Shown piece by piece: positions 10,886 to 25,255 of a DNA stretch of 64,000 nt. The stretch's first letter is position 1; every line of letters begins with the position of its first letter. Location: the NCBI GenBank assembly GCA_034769895.1, contig CM068367.1:314773986-314837985 (forward strand), read 5' to 3'. The position numbers and the translations under genes are program-made. The notes beneath the pieces are model-generated. The model saw only the letters and a list, made by a program, of their open reading frames with translations. It ran no database searches and was not told the DNA's origin. The stretch is from Magicicada septendecula. Its lineage: Eukaryota > Arthropoda > Insecta > Hemiptera > Cicadidae.

Positions 10886-11335
10886 GTTTAGCACCCAGCT
10901 AAATTTTTACAATTGTTTTCAAATTTTTGATCCCATTTTTGAGTGACATTTCCAAAACTGTATGCTATATTTAGACTTTGGTTTAAATCCAAATTTGATA
11001 ACCCACATTGAATTTGCAATTTTTACAAATATTTTCCCCACTATTGGGGCGCTGGCGTCCCAAAATGTTGAAATTTTAAAAGTGAACACTAAAGTCATAT
11101 TTAATTTAATGTTTTGGGGATGTTTATTTACTTTAAGTTTTGGAGGATCAACCTTATAAACAACAGAGTTCTGTAGGACACGCACGGCAAGTTTTACGAA
11201 AATCGGTTGATGCGCTCGAAAGTTATCGTAAGACATGCCCCAAATAGACAACGGTCTATTAAAAATGCTAAACGGTCTATTAAAAATGCTAAACGGTCGA
11301 GTTAAAAACGAGAACTGGCTTCCATCGTTCACTAA
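10886..11335 (-). repeat. Dispersed repeat family R2, copy 2 (inverted)
   Basis: Minus-strand copy placed tail-to-tail with copy 1, so 10227-11335 forms a long imperfect inverted repeat. Its head end contains a 21-bp tandem duplication (ACGGTCTATTAAAAATGCTAA, about 11250-11298). Lacks the CTGCAG end. Confidence 0.75.
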
Positions 11336-13649
11336 ATGTTAGTAACGCAACTATCGTGCTGCAGAATTTTTCAACTTACGCAATTAGTTCATTCTTATAG
11401 CGGAGAACAATGTACGTACTCATCGAATTTTAAACATATCGTATGAGTCTGGGAGGCTCCTTTGCATATCACAGTAAAACTTCGTATCCCATACTGCCTG
11501 TCTACAAAGTGGACTCATCTCCTGTCAGTCGGCTGGAATCTATGGGACGCGACTCCCGCCAGGTGGTTCCGGACGTTTGCCTCGGAAGGAGAGATGGCGG
11601 AATATGCTGCCAACTATGGCGGTCCTTTGTCTTTCCAAAACACACACTGCTGTATCTTAGCGCACACTACCGAGGGTAGAGCGAACCTTCGGCTGCATCG
11701 GAGTTTATGATGGGCACAAACCGTGCGGGCAGTGTTCAAGGTCTAGCGGGAGAGGCCGAAGTGTCCTGACATGGTTGCATGCTAGGGCCTATATGTCTGA
11801 CTTACAAGCTGGGCGACACTCCCTCAATCTGAACCACCCTAGGCTACGTTATATTTTGTATCGATATGTATATTGTTACGTAATACGGAACGTTCTGCAA
11901 GTATCTCGTCTATCCCAGCTGTAATCTGTGTGTGCGTACATATTGCTGCTACTTTGAGATGAAAGACAATTACGTGACACTTACCACAAACGTCAACAAT
12001 CGAGGCTATTCCAGACCGTACCGGTCGGCGCACCGTGTTCAAGGCCAGACAGTATGCACGGTTTCTAGTGGATCTAGAGCGCCTGTAATACGCAGTTTGC
12101 TCGACACGTCATCCAGAAAGCATTTCAGCAGGGTATGAACATAAGCATCCAGCGACGAACAGTCAGTTTACTTCGGGCGATTACTCAGTGGGTTTCAAGT
12201 GGCTATTAGTGAAAAGTGATTATTGTGCGGGATTCTTTATAGCTGACATTATTATTGCGTGTGAAGAAAGTTTACTTGAATTGTTGTAAGAGACTATTTT
12301 GTTGATTACAGATTATTAATTGTGATAATTAAAGCTGGTTTTTAGTGACTTCATTGGTGTCTTGTATTTTGTTTTCCATTGTAGCATACGGCGATAAGGG
12401 AGACAGTCGTAACAATATGTTTTTACACGCGGCAAATCTCTCGATGTTAGAATTCCTATCCATGCTCAAGATATAGCTGATAGACAGACAGCAAATAGCA
12501 CTTTCCGCCTTATCCTGAAAAGTTAGTTACGTCACATAGTATTTGCTACGTTAATAGGGCAAATAAAAAGACAAATGTCTTCCACTTTTGAAATAATTCA
12601 TAATGAGTCTGAATCGTCTCAAACATGGATAGCGTGTACTCGTTAAAATTACAGGCAAGCTATTGCGTATAGTGAATATAAAAAAATATTTTACTATATT
12701 AACGTTAAAATTATTCCCTAAGATACTGGTTCACAACCTGCTAACTAAACAAACATTAGCTCATAAAAATATAACGATTTCAGTGTATTCTTATTTGTCT
12801 TTTCGCCGTCACACATTGAAGCCATTAAGATGAGGGAAAACAAACATTAATGATCCCTCCTTGCAGTAGTAACGGTCTGTTCCTGTCAGATCGTAAATGC
12901 AGCGCATAAATATACGGCAACTGGAATATCACATAAACGTTACGACAGGCGGCGACAAATACGTTGCTCAACATAACGCTGACAGTTACATTGGTTTCTA
13001 CTGTAGTCTGTGTGTAAAACACATAATTATTTTAGAAACGCCATCAGCACACGTAAAACGCGTTGCAGTAACTGAAAGCGGCAAATAAAAGTACACCCAT
13101 ATAGGTGAAAGTAGGACCTGTTGTCAATATAGGAGGCACAGACAAAATAACGCGAATTCCCACGTGGACATGAAGTGTTTTTCTCTTGGTAGACGAAAAA
13201 GCGTTACATGATTATTCCCACTGAGAAAAATGGTTAAAATATCATTTTAATTTGGTGCAAGCATGTTTATCAGTGGTTTTGTGTGTGCGTGTGTGTGTGT
13301 GGGGGGGAGCTTCTGATTAATACTTGGACTAGTAAGATATATTCAATAAGTCAATACATCAATAAAATATACTATACCATGTTAAAAAATATATATTTAT
13401 ATGCATATGAACACCATATGGTATACTGTACATCACTTGCTTTATATATTTTATCTACCGCATCAGGATAAACATTTGCCTGGCGTATTTGACAAATAAT
13501 GTATCAGTCTCTATAATATTCAATAATAAATACGCATACACCTTTATCAATTACATATTTGCTTGTGTAACGAATCTTTAATAAAGTATTTCACGCCTGG
13601 AATTTAAGTCATATAGATGACATGTGGAACATACACGCACGCACGCACG

Positions 13650-13685
<36 letters not shown>

Positions 13686-16261
13686 GTGCTTGTAAATATA
13701 ATCACCGAGTTATGAACGTGCACAGTAAGTATTCAGTAAATCTACTAACCGAATGTACACTAATTGTGAATATGTAGGGCTTATATTTCATATACACATA
13801 GATATATCCTACATACGTGTAGTGATAAATTCAATACATTTTATCGTGCACTCTTCTCAAGCTATCATTTTATGCACACATGCACGCTTATAGATATCAG
13901 GTCAATGCCTTCAGGTAATACGACAAAAGAGCTTTTTATTGAAGTTTTCGGGGTTACAGATGGTCGCTGGTAAGCAATCTCTTCCAGGATGTTATGCAGG
14001 ATCCGTAAGCAAGATTCCAATCTAATGAGTTGTAGAGAGGGTTACAGTTTAGGATCAAGGAGACACGTGGAAGTGTTATTGATATAGAAACTATACGCAA
14101 TACAGTATTTTCGATCTCTGGATACCCTAGGAAGTAATACTTGTCTAAAGGGCCGATGACATTTCAGATGTACTGGTTCCGAGAAAAATCTCCTCTAACA
14201 AGTTTCGGGAGAGGGACTTCTGTGGAGATAAAATTCACCAGTGAAAAAAAAACTTCATCTTTCCGCCCTACAACCAGCGGCGAGAAAATATTGTCTATGC
14301 GGACAATAGCCGGATAAAATCCGCTAATAAGAAAAAAAAAATCACAATAACCATGTTCATTACCTAAACCCAACAAAAAATACACGCATTTGCATAAAAT
14401 TTAAATTAATCATTAATTTACATAAGCGTCGGTCATATGCATGACATTACACACTCGGCATAATGGCGAAGAGGCGTAAGTATTAAAATGCCCGCATCCT
14501 GCGTGTCGGGCTCCGATTGTTTGCTGGACTCCTACATACACTACGATTCAAATGATAATTTCTATTACTGTTGTACGAACTTTACCAAGTTTTGCTTATT
14601 TTGTTTTCGTTTTAATAGGTATATTTTATTTAAGAAGACGAAAACGTCAGCCGTCACGTTTAAATAATATCATTAAATTTTATTTATCAGTCTTATAAAT
14701 ATATGTAAATTATAGACGTATTCAATAAAGTAGCTTTGCAATCACCATGGTCTGGTTATTAAAAAGAATTCAAGTTGCAGCTCTCGACACTACATTAACT
14801 GTCAAACGTTAAGATTATTCACTTTTTATTGTTTTTGTTCTTGTACGAGTTGAATATTATTTTATGTAAAGCATAATTGTTGCGCGCGCACGTGAATAAT
14901 CGTTAATCCACAGCTGTTAGATATTTTGTTGTTTTGTCACAGAGAAGTCTTAACGTTTGCATTTCATTAATCTTTGATTGGTCACTGCTTCACGAAGTAT
15001 TAATCAGTAGTGTGGTGTCCATGTAACCGCTGTTGCCGGCGACAACAGTACTGGAAATAAGAAAAAATAATATTAATTTTATCACAGAATAAATATTTTA
15101 GTTATTGAATAATTTGAAATCCGAATAATAGTAGCCTACTGTAGTAGGGAAACGTGAAGAAAAGCGTAGCGTTGCTTTCGAACTGCTGGGCACTTGCACC
15201 GTCTTGTGTTGCCGGCTCAGACATCGGCAATGTTTTACTGCGTACGGTCATTGACCTCGTACTAGTTGACACTGTATAAACTAGGAGGGGGGACACTCGT
15301 CTGTCCAATGTGTTGCCGCTGTATAAACTGGCAAAACGCTCAGTTAGCAGCTATGTTCGTTTTCGGAACTGACGTGTAGCAGATACTACGTACTAATTTG
15401 TGTTTTGTTCGTTTAGTCATGTGTTTCTCTGTTCGTCTTTATTATTTTTCATTCGATTATTTGTGTTCTGATTTGTTCTGTGTTAAGTATAATGAGAGTC
15501 AGATCCCGTTGAACCGGGACCCTCTTCTTCTCCCATCGAATGATAGAAAATGCTATAAAAAGAACACTTGGTACAATAAGAAATTCGAATTAATTTTTAG
15601 GTTACGTTTTAGTCCTATCACAACCGGCAACAGGTGTTATGTACCCACGCCACACCACTGGGTATTAATCATTGTTGAGCGCTGGTGTTTAAGAATGGCG
15701 ATTCACTTGATACTCGATTACGGTTCCAGTGATTAACGTAACAATTGCAACTGTCGTTATAACCACTCGGTTTGTGCTGATTTTTCTTATACAGCTGCAA
15801 TTGTAATTACAATAATCGCTTTTCGGCTGCAATTATTTTCTTTGATCCTGATTTTTTATTAATGTCAAATCAAATCAAATGTGGCTACAATTGAACATCT
15901 GCTATGTTGAATGAGCTGATGTTTTATATGGCGTTTCCGGCAGACATTATTCGTTATGATTGTGTCCTTAGTTATTTATTTCGTGTAATTTTTATTAGCT
16001 ACTTCAGAGTGCAAACTGTAAACAAGAAGTCTTCCGTTCTCCCCGTAAAGTTCACTTGCCCTCACCAATTCTTTGAACATAAAAGTCAAATTATGTTCCA
16101 CTGGGACTTTTATGGGCAACATCAGGAAAGACCTTGATCGATATCTGGAAAGACTTTATCTATTCTGATTAGTACTCTTTATTTAAGGACTGCTTTCGTT
16201 TTATTAAAAACAACGGGTGAATAAATACGCTTCCTTAAAATTAAGTTTGTTATATTGTTAG
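11336..16261. other. Intron sequence, unassigned
   Basis: Inside the inferred ~19-kb first intron of the WAP-domain gene. Contains GT tract 13276-13303, AC/CT microsatellite 13634-13681 and a GC-richer segment at 11430-11830 with no recognisable protein. Short ORFs here (for example 14164-14385 and 15398-15736) match nothing I know. Confidence 0.5.
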
Positions 16262-16985
16262 TTGAAAGAGTTCTCAATTGTAACTCAACTGTTTGGCATT
16301 TGGCTGTCTAACTGTCTATCTATTTGTGGTATGTCTCAGGTTAGCGTTTGAATGAATCAACCGACTTTGCACGCGTGTTCACGCTTTCATCCTTCAGAAA
16401 CATATTGTTTTTGTGGTTGATCTCTCCAAAAATAGGGGGGAGACAAAAATGTGGGGTCAAAATTGTGAAAAAATCGCAAAAGCCCATGTGGGTACCAATT
16501 AAAGGGAATTTAATCAACAATCTGAATATAGGGTTCATTTTTGAAAATGTCAAAATTTTTGGACGTCAGAACCAAAAAAGTGGGTGAAAATTTTGATAAA
16601 ATTGCAAAAATTCACTTGTATTAGATTAAGGAGAATTTTAACTGACATCTGAATTTGGTGTTATGTTTTCGAAATTGCAAAATTTTGTGACCCTAAGACA
16701 CAAAAAAGAGATCAAAAATTTGTAAAAAAAATGTGAAAATCCAGCAGGGCGTCAGACTAAAAGAAATTGTAACCCAAATCCGAATGTTTCGATTTTTTCG
16801 TATTTAATGTATGGATTGTGTGTTCTACAGTTGTTACATTACTACCGAATAGTAGAAACATCTGGGATTATGGGATTTTTGTAATTTTTCACATAACTGA
16901 AAAATTACCTAATATCGAAATTTATGTGGTAATAAATGTACTTCGTCCAAAATAGCGAGCGAGTTCTGCAGCTCAGGGAGCATAT
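16262..16985 (+). repeat. Dispersed repeat family R2, copy 3
   Basis: Head with CTCAACTGTTTGGCATTTG, then CAACCGACTTTGC, three ~105-bp subunits (AAAGGGAATTTAA, GAACCAAAAAAGTGG) and the full end GAGCGAGTTCTGCAGCTCAGGGAGC. Followed by a short (ATT)n tract. Confidence 0.8.
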
Positions 16986-17334
16986 TAGTATTAGTATTAG
17001 TATTATTAATTTATTGAAACTAACAAAAGTTTTACGTCCGGAGAACGTATGTGGTTTCGTAGTAGTGAATCGGTTTGAATCAGGTTACGCGTTGTTGGTC
17101 ATATCTAACCATCTGGCTGTAGAAGAAATACATAGCGCCACTACGTGCCGAACTGTTCTACATCTGTACACGAACATGCTACACGCTTGCTCTGGTCTGA
17201 AAGCTGCAACAAATCTCCGGCCTAGAAGATGTCAGCGGTGATGGGCGTGGTGGTGATTTATTTATGCATTAGTTCACTTATTAGAAATTTATTAACCAAC
17301 TTGTAATAAATCGTTAACGGTACAGCAGTAAACT

Positions 17335-17622
17335 AAACCATTTTCAACAAACCTCCACCTTATTAAACCATGTTTTTACTCCTACCTCCACAAAATGGGG
17401 AAGACTGGAAGACCTCCATATTGGAAGACCGGCATGTCAGTATGGCGACGCCATAACATATGTTCTTTGATTGTAGAAGGTGGCTGGCGGATTGGTAAAG
17501 ACTAATGGCGGAGATAGACTCTGGAGACTATAGTAACGACGATGCTCGCGTCAGGAAAACACTGGAACTGCATTAGCGCTTATGTCAAAGGGATCCTCAA
17601 AGATAAGAAAGAAGTAATATGA
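17335..17622 (+). pseudogene. Non-LTR retrotransposon (R1-like) ORF2 C-terminal fragment
   Basis: Plus-strand remnants of the C-terminal end of an R1-type ORF2: YLHKMGK, then a Cys-containing block (PACQYGDAITYV), FDC, RRWLADW, and finally MLASGKHWNCISAYVKGIL ending at the TGA at 17620-17622. At least two frameshifts separate the blocks. Only the last ~95 codons survive, as expected for a 5'-truncated insertion. The family is inferred from the 'CxxC ... HxxFxCPRW ... MLxS' layout; the exact clade is uncertain. Confidence 0.6.
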
Positions 17623-19529
17623 TCAAGAGTAATTTGATATGCTAAACTAATATAGAAAAGTAAAAGGGGTTCTCGTAAGCACACAGAGGCAGAGGTTCCA
17701 CCTTGAAGTAATGCTGGGAGCGGTTCAGGAGCGACGCCTGAACAGGGGGAGTTTTTAGTCCGTGAGAGGCGGACGTCCAAGGGGGAGCGAAAACTCAGTC
17801 CCCTCCCCGACTGTACATTTACGCACTTTTTTCTTCCACAAAATATAAATTTATTTACACACACACACATATATACGTAGGCCTACTCAGTACGTAGCAG
17901 TGGTTACCTTCTTCTGCTAATTTTTCGTGCATCCTTTGGTTTGGTACAACATAGGCCTACGTATTGCAAGCAGTATAAAAACTCAGCTCAGCAGTAAAGT
18001 ATACTGTCAGGAGAAATGAAAGACGTTTTATCTAATAAGTCATTGTCAACTGCTGGGTAACGTAACGTACTACGCTACATATGTCTAACCTCCCTGTTTG
18101 TGTGATTCGCTAACGTTAGCTCACTACAAACGGACTAGCTGTAGAGTAACTATCAAAGCTATTTGTGCGAAACTGGTCAGAGCTAACGATTCATTTCACG
18201 AACAATCTATAAAGCCTATAAAAAACGGATGGTCCAGATGTTAAAAATAAAAATGTTTGTAATTATCGTATTAAAGAGGATACATGAACAGGATTACTTC
18301 GGCTTGAAACACACTAAGACTGGATCTATAAGGGCGCTTTTAGACAGAAAATCGCGAGTCGGTTGCAGAAAGCTGAGGTGATTCAGTCTACAATATGTTA
18401 TGCATACACGCGTTCAGATGAATGATTGGAGACACGCAGCCGGCTCACTGTAGCCGTCGTCCAGCTTGTCATACGAATCGCCGCGACTCGCTTTACACGC
18501 AGCTAGCGCCCGTGGTCATTCACACGGCAGAGGTGAGCGGCTTCTCTACAGTACAGTATGCCATACTGATGCGAAAGTGTGTAAAAATAAAATATAGTAA
18601 AAAGAATGCAACCAAATAAAAAACAGAATGTTCCATTTTATTTTTCGATTTTAATGTTTAGAATGCGAATGTTTAAGTTATCATGTTTAATAGCTTCTTT
18701 TCTCACGATTAAATAAAGGATTTCATGTTAGTTCAACTATATTTTGTACATTCACTGAGTAACTGCTATCCTTTCTTCCATACATATATTTGTCCTCGTA
18801 TTGGTATCACGGCAATGAGATAGGGGAATTGTCGCGGCTTGTCGGAGTCACAGAGTTGCGGCTCCGGTGTAGCTGGTTTTCTGCATCCGATTCACGATCT
18901 CCCGCCAGAAAGAACCCTCAAAGCTGATTATTACACAACACACACACACACACACACACACACAGCTCGCTTTTGTTTGCAGCTAACGTTGACGAAAGTG
19001 CTATCAGTATGACTAGAGAGGACTTAAAAATTTATCATTTAGTAAAGTTGATAAGGTTTCTGTGAGTACACATCGGAGCGTTTATTCTCTCGATACACAC
19101 CTTACAATTGTTTATTTTATCAGTGTTTGTTTATATAATCTCTCTTGTCAGTATTTAATACGACCGTGTTTTATTACTTTATAGTCCCTTACAAAAACAT
19201 GAACCAGTAAAACTTCCTTCCTACACGAGACAACACCGCTTTCAAAATATATTACCTTGCCATTTGCATATAAAATTTAAATACAAATAAAAACGGCCGT
19301 TTTCATACTTCATGTAAAATTTACTTGCCAAATAAATGTTTATACATTGACGCTTGTGGGTTAGCGGGTACTTACAACGCTGATAAGGCAATCAAAAGTC
19401 GCATACAGAATAATAAAATATATAATAATCATCTTCTTCAGCAAGCATTAAACCAAAAATGGTTTGTTCCGGTCACAAGCAGATAGACTAGAGCTGCTCA
19501 CTCCAACGATTTTTCTGACAGCCCACACC
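17623..19529. other. Unassigned intron sequence
   Basis: Contains a CA microsatellite at 18939-18963. No coding or mobile element recognised. Confidence 0.5.
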
Positions 19530-20230
19530 TCAGTCCTTTAGGCTTATAATTTCATAGTTGTTTGAGGTCCATTCGGTTAAGATGTTCCAACCACTTTAGC
19601 CTATATTGGCCAGTTCTATCAAGTATACTCATATCAATCTCCATTAACTCAAATTCAGCGAACATCAACATTTCTTTTGCGCTCTTGAAGAGTACATCCT
19701 GCCACGTGCCTGACAAATCTCATTTCGGCCGCTTGAATACGACTGACCCGGGACATTGTTAAAGTCCAGTTCTCAGTCCCATAGGGAAGTGTGGGGAGGG
19801 CCTTTCCTTGTTGATTTTGGAGTTTTCCTGATGGTCCCACACATATGGTTGATCTTGCGCACCGTCTTCACCACATCACTGTTTGTAATATAAGATAGAC
19901 ACATTATAGCCCAGATAAAAAATTACTGACATGACCACCTACAGAACCTACCATCTACAACAATGGGATCAGCTCCATGAAAAGCCATCACCTTCCTCTT
20001 TAATGTGAAGATCTGTAATCCGAAATCGTTGCAGATTTGACTCAGTGAGTGTACAGCCACCTGCAAGCCGCTTTCCGAGTTCGACAGGATAGCCTGGTAA
20101 TAAGCAAATAACAATGTGTCATCTGCAGACTTACCTAACATAAAATGTTTGCAAGGTTCATCTGCCAATTGTGTATGACATCGTCTATATATAAATTAAA
20201 ACGAGAAGATGCCAATGGGCACATTTGTCG
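19530..20230 (-). pseudogene. Decayed non-LTR reverse transcriptase fragment
   Basis: The minus strand shows the second half of a LINE reverse transcriptase. One block has SADDTLLFA (the RT active-site Asp-Asp), LQVAVHSLSQICNDFGLQI, and LKRKVMAFHGADPI at about 19950-20160. Another has YGTENWTLTMSRVSRIQAAE and MRFVRHVAGCTL at about 19660-19800. A third has RLKWLEHLNRM at about 19560-19620. The blocks lie in different frames with stops between them. This is common in arthropod RTE-like elements. Non-functional. Confidence 0.7.
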
Positions 20231-21772
20231 TACTCCACAATTGATCAGGCCCACACTAGAAGTTGTGCTCAGTCTTCCTGTCTCAATTAAGACTTTGTTT
20301 TTCACATACAGACTTTGTATGGCTCTAACGAGGTGCTGGTATATAATAACGAATGCTCAATTAATGCTGTAAATGTTTTGAAACAGGCTACAAATAATTT
20401 ACAATGAGTTTACAATGAATTACAATGCAAATTACAATGAAGAAATTCTGAGCGTGTTCCTATACTGAAATAATTTCATAAAAGTCAAACTTTCAAAACG
20501 TACATTGAAATGTGTTTAAGTTAAAAGCGGAGATAACAGAATTTTCTTAGTTACATTAGTGTACAAAAGCGAACTGTTTTACCGCCTTAAACGGAAGACA
20601 TACCACAAGGAGATATTGCAGATACTTAGGGATTCGTTTTGGCACAAGATCTGTGTGGAAATTCACATCTTTAATGAAAGAGAACATATTGGGTCTGAAA
20701 TTCAACATATGTTTCAGATTCTGTCGACAGACTGTCAACAGAAAACATGTGATGTTACTGATGTTACTACTACACAAAACTACTTTAAAGCCTGTTTGGA
20801 TGTACAGCATCCTCTTTGGGGCAACTATCGAGTCAAACAATGATATTTTGCAATTTTAAAAATAATAATAATAATTATTATTTTATTATTATTATTCAAT
20901 ACTCCATGTACCTAAAAGACTTGAATACTTGGATTTAAAGATGCCACGAAATCAGGGAAGAAATCAGAAATTTTAAATAGAGAAGAAATCACCAAAATCA
21001 TCATCAAATTAGGGACAAAAGTGCAGCATACTATAATGAACACTACTTGAAAGCACTCTAAATAACATAATCCACGCTACTTGAAGAGGGAGAGCACGGA
21101 AGACTATAAAAGTTCCAAGCAACAGACCTAACAACTAGACACGTTTAAAACGAATTATATAATCTGCACTTCCAGTCGTGCTTTTGACTGATTGTATAAC
21201 CAAAGGAGTCAATATGTTCAGTTTAAACACAGCGTCTTTATGGTTGGCGTCTAGTACGAAGTACGGTAACCACCTGGCCTCGTGTGATAATCGTGTTGTA
21301 TGATTCATACACAGCTATATTAGAGTCACGTTGCCACTCCTAACGGAGTACCAGACATTAACACGTTACTCCGATAGAATATTTATCGGCACCACACGTG
21401 TACAGTCACAACCGACACGGGTCACCCTCGCGCAGCAGCGGCCGGGCGCCCACTCATAGTTTGGTTTCTCTCCTATCTAGATTCTCGCCTTTATCTCCGT
21501 TCCTTTGAATTGCATAACAGTTGACACCGCGATCAGAAACTTTCTGTACCACACCAAGCGAAGTTTGAGTTTTTTTATTCATCAACTAAAAGTATGCCGA
21601 CTTTCCCCAATTCATTTAAAAAAGCACAACATTTTATAAGTGTATAAAAAATTGTCAAAACAATTCAGTTTAATCACACTTACTTACGCATCGAATATAA
21701 TTATTTTTATAATAAACAAATAATTCCATATGACGCAATAAATAAATAGGCACGTGAGAGATAGTGTCCGAT
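20231..21772. other. Unassigned sequence with short minisatellite
   Basis: A degenerate TTACAATGA repeat lies at 20393-20442 and an ATT/AAT tract at 20860-20895. Two overlapping 94-codon ORFs on opposite strands at 20556-20843 match nothing recognisable. Confidence 0.5.
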
Positions 21773-21786
21773 TCAGACACGTGCTT

Positions 21787-22395
21787 TTAGTGTAATGTAT
21801 AACTGGAGCAAGAAATTTTTGATCGGCGTCTCCCATTTGTTAAGTGGAAAAATGGGTAAGCTGAAAAACATGTGATTGCAACAGCAAATCTGCATAAACA
21901 TGAACACGTCAATGCAGATAAAAAAAAGGATCTTCTTCCTCTGGTTCCACATCCATCTATGAGATGTGGCCTCCTCAACAATCCTACACCATTCCTTTCT
22001 GTTCTCAGCAACAATCTTCCATCTTCTGATCCCCATTGTTCGCAGGTCCTCCTCAACACACTCCATCCACCTCTTTCTCGGTCTTCCTCTGGGCCTAGAC
22101 TCCAAGGGTTTCCATTCTGTGATAGCTCTTGTATTTCTGGTCTTCTCCATTCTATAAATATGTCCTAGCCATCTAATTCTCTGTGACTTAATAAACTTTA
22201 TTAAGTTTTCGCTGTTTATTAATGTATCAAGTTCAAGATTCATACGGATCCGCCAAGTGCCATCTTGCTGCACTATTGGCCCAAAAGGTTTCCTTAGTAT
22301 TTTCCTTTCAAATCGTTTAAGATCTTCTTTATCTTTCTTCCGCATGGTCCATGTCTCACAGCCGTAAATCACTACTGAGCTTATAAGGTTTTTGT
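21787..22395 (-). pseudogene. 5'-truncated LINE (endonuclease/RT type) C-terminal region
   Basis: Minus-strand frame open to 22372, and readable a little beyond, encodes the C-terminal tail typical of insect endonuclease-reverse transcriptases: IYGCETWTMRKKDKEDLKRF, ERKILRK, QRIRWLGHIYRM, SRPRGRPRKRWMECVEEDL, and W-R-IVEEA. The conserved part runs about 150 residues without a break, so this insertion is fairly young. RT catalytic motifs lie upstream of the truncation and are absent. The sequence after VEEA is 3' UTR. Elements of this type insert by target-primed reverse transcription, which explains the 5' loss. Confidence 0.8.
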
Positions 22396-24237
22396 CAGTT
22401 TAAAATTATGATTTAGGATCCTAGAACATATACAAAAAAAACAATCATCCGTCATAAATTTACAGTGTAAATTCATAGTTATTATGTTTATAATATCTAA
22501 AATTTTATCAAGTGTCGTGGATTGTCATACGCTTGTACGGCTTCTCATAACCCATGTAAAGCTCTGCGTCCTTTCATTCACTAAGTTGTTACAGTAGTCT
22601 GTTCACGCACTTCTGTTCCGTACTTTCATAACGATTAGCTTCACGAATACGTCATTACGATAATTAATTTACGCCTTCACATTTGTATAATATTATAGTA
22701 CGTTTTTTGCCTTCACTGTGTTAAAACATCACTCATGTTAAATTGTGTATTTTTTTTTATATCTTATGTTGTTTTCTAGCTTTTAATTGAGTTAGTGATC
22801 TTAAAGAATTCGTGTTTTTGTTCTTAAGAGTTAAGATTTGTTTTGTTAACAACAGATCTTCGAAGTCATTAATGAATTTTCGTAAACAGTAATGTTATCA
22901 GCTAATTCTAAATTCCAACCTTTACCGTACACATACGTATAAGACACGCGGTCGACGTAGTTGAAACTGGTCACACTTCGCAAGTGCTTACATAACACAT
23001 TGTAAAGCATAACAGCCCACGTCTAGTAGCCTATCTCGCGTCTTCCACCACTGATTATCGTGCAGTTATTGTCTAATCTTCATTATGATTACGTGAAGTC
23101 AACTCTTGTCTAGCGCATTTATCATACAATTTGTATAGAATAATCTGTCCCCAACTTACCTGTTCTGCATTCATAAACAATCGGCATGATTATTTTTTCC
23201 ATTGACGACGCGTCCTACAGTGTTAATGAACTGTCTGGAGTCTGGATGTTAACACGAACTAGCGTTTTACGTCCCACGCTAAAGCAAGTAAAATATCACT
23301 TGAATTGAACTTATTTTCTGAATTAAATTATACAAACATATTCCCGTTCTCAATCCGTTTACTCTTCTTCATCAACTTGCCTATCCGACAGTTCGTTCAC
23401 GGGCATATCTAACTGCTCGTAAACCCCCACTGGTGGACATTTAAAAACTTTCAGTAATTAAGAAGTGTTAAGAAAAATATAGAACTAAATGAAACTGGTT
23501 CTGTCATGTGGAGGGCAAATGACTTCTGTGCAATTCTGGGAGCTACATTAACCCATGCAACTATGAAGACTTAATGCAAACATATTAGAAACAACAACCA
23601 CGTCTAGGGTAGTTAAAATAGTGCCCATAAACTGTACGGCATCGATGGTCTGCCGCCAGCGTTTGCAGTATGTAGTCTACGAGTGAAACAGACCGCAGGT
23701 AGACCTACTTGCCTTCTTCAGGATCGAAAATGACGCAATCAATAGACAATATTATGTTCTCAGAAAGAAAATACAATTAAAAGCAAAATGCTCGTACGTT
23801 TAACTTGACTGAATCACCAATATCGTTAACAATAAACTGTAGAATTTATTTGTTTTCTGTAGGAGTTTAATATTGAAGAAACAACGACGCAGCCGCTGAT
23901 GCTGGCTTGTAGGCTAGTAATCATTTAATGATTAGGAATCGCACTTTAGTGATTAATATACTAATATATAATGATGCTATAATGATATGCGCGTATTTGA
24001 GCTGATGGATAGCGTTTACCGTGTTCGAACCATTATAACTGGCGATTGAAATCTACTGAAATTAGTAATTGTTTTCCAAATCATTCTACTTCAATTGCTG
24101 GCCATGTTTTTAGTTTCTTGATTTGTTTTACAATTGCCGAGACGTTATTTTTATAAATTATAGGCTACTCGTAAATTGTTGTATCTAAATTATTTTTAAA
24201 TACTGGTAAAATAATATGACAACGATTAACTAGATAT
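22396..24237. other. Unassigned intron sequence
   Basis: AT-rich. No coding, RNA or repeat signal could be supported. Confidence 0.5.
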
Positions 24238-25046
24238 GCTCCCTGAGCTGCAGAACTAGCTCACTATGTTGAATGAGGTACATTTATTTATTGATAATTT
24301 TCAATTATGGAAAAATTACAAAAATCTCAATTCCTCTACTATTTCTTTGTAGTATAACATAGTAGATTATTGTAAAGCACACAATCATACAATAAAAACA
24401 GGTAGTGTATGTATTGTTTTATTGTATGTTAATGTAATGTATGTTACGTTTTGGAAATTTTAAAATTTCTAACTCCAGGGCCCAAAAAAAGAGATAAAAA
24501 ATTCGAAACACTGGGATTTGCGTTACAATTACTTTTAGTCTGACACCGTGCTGTATTTTCACAATTTTTAAAAATTCTTATCTCTCTTTGGACCCTGTTG
24601 TTCCAAAATTTTTGAGTTTCCGCAACTTAACATTACATTCAGATGTTAGTTAAAATTATCTTTAATTAGACACCCCACATAAATTTTTACGAAGTGGGCA
24701 AACAATTTTGGCCCTGACGTTCACAAATATTGAAATTTTCAAAAATAAACATTATATTCAGATGATGGTTAAAATTTCCTTTAATTTGATTCCCCCCCCC
24801 CCACACGGGCGTTTGGGAGTTTTTCACAATTTGACCACCTCACATTTTTGTCTCTGGTTCCCTTATTTTTAGGGGGATCAACATAAACAACAATAAGGTT
24901 CTGTATGGTGGAAGTATGGAATCACATACCAGTTTTAGAAGAATCGGTCGATGCGTTCAAAAGTTATCGTGACACATACACCAAACAGATAGATAGACGG
25001 ACAACTGCAAAACGGTCGAGTTAAAACTGAAAACTCGTTTCCCTTG
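24238..25046 (-). repeat. Dispersed repeat family R2, copy 4
   Basis: Minus-strand copy. The lower end reads GCTCCCTGAGCTGCAGAAC (the complement of the shared end). The upper end has the ATCGGTCGATGCGTTCAAAA and AACGGTCGAGTTAAAACTGA blocks. This is the longest copy, with several ~105-bp subunits and a CCCC run at 24790. Confidence 0.8.
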
Positions 25047-25208
25047 TTTAATAATTTTAACCTATAAAAGTCAATAGCAGACTGATTAAAATGTATAGCC
25101 TATTTCACAAATTTAAGTTTTCTCTGCGAGAAAACTGAAAGTATATAAAGTATAAGGTGTACTTGACTTTCTATATTTAACGCTGGACGTACAATGTAGG
25201 GTAGACAA

Positions 25209-25210
25209 CC

Positions 25211-25255
<45 letters not shown>

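Noticed and set aside
20556..20843. Two 94-codon ORFs on opposite strands
   Set aside because: Mutually exclusive frames over the same DNA with no recognisable protein and no splice or promoter context.
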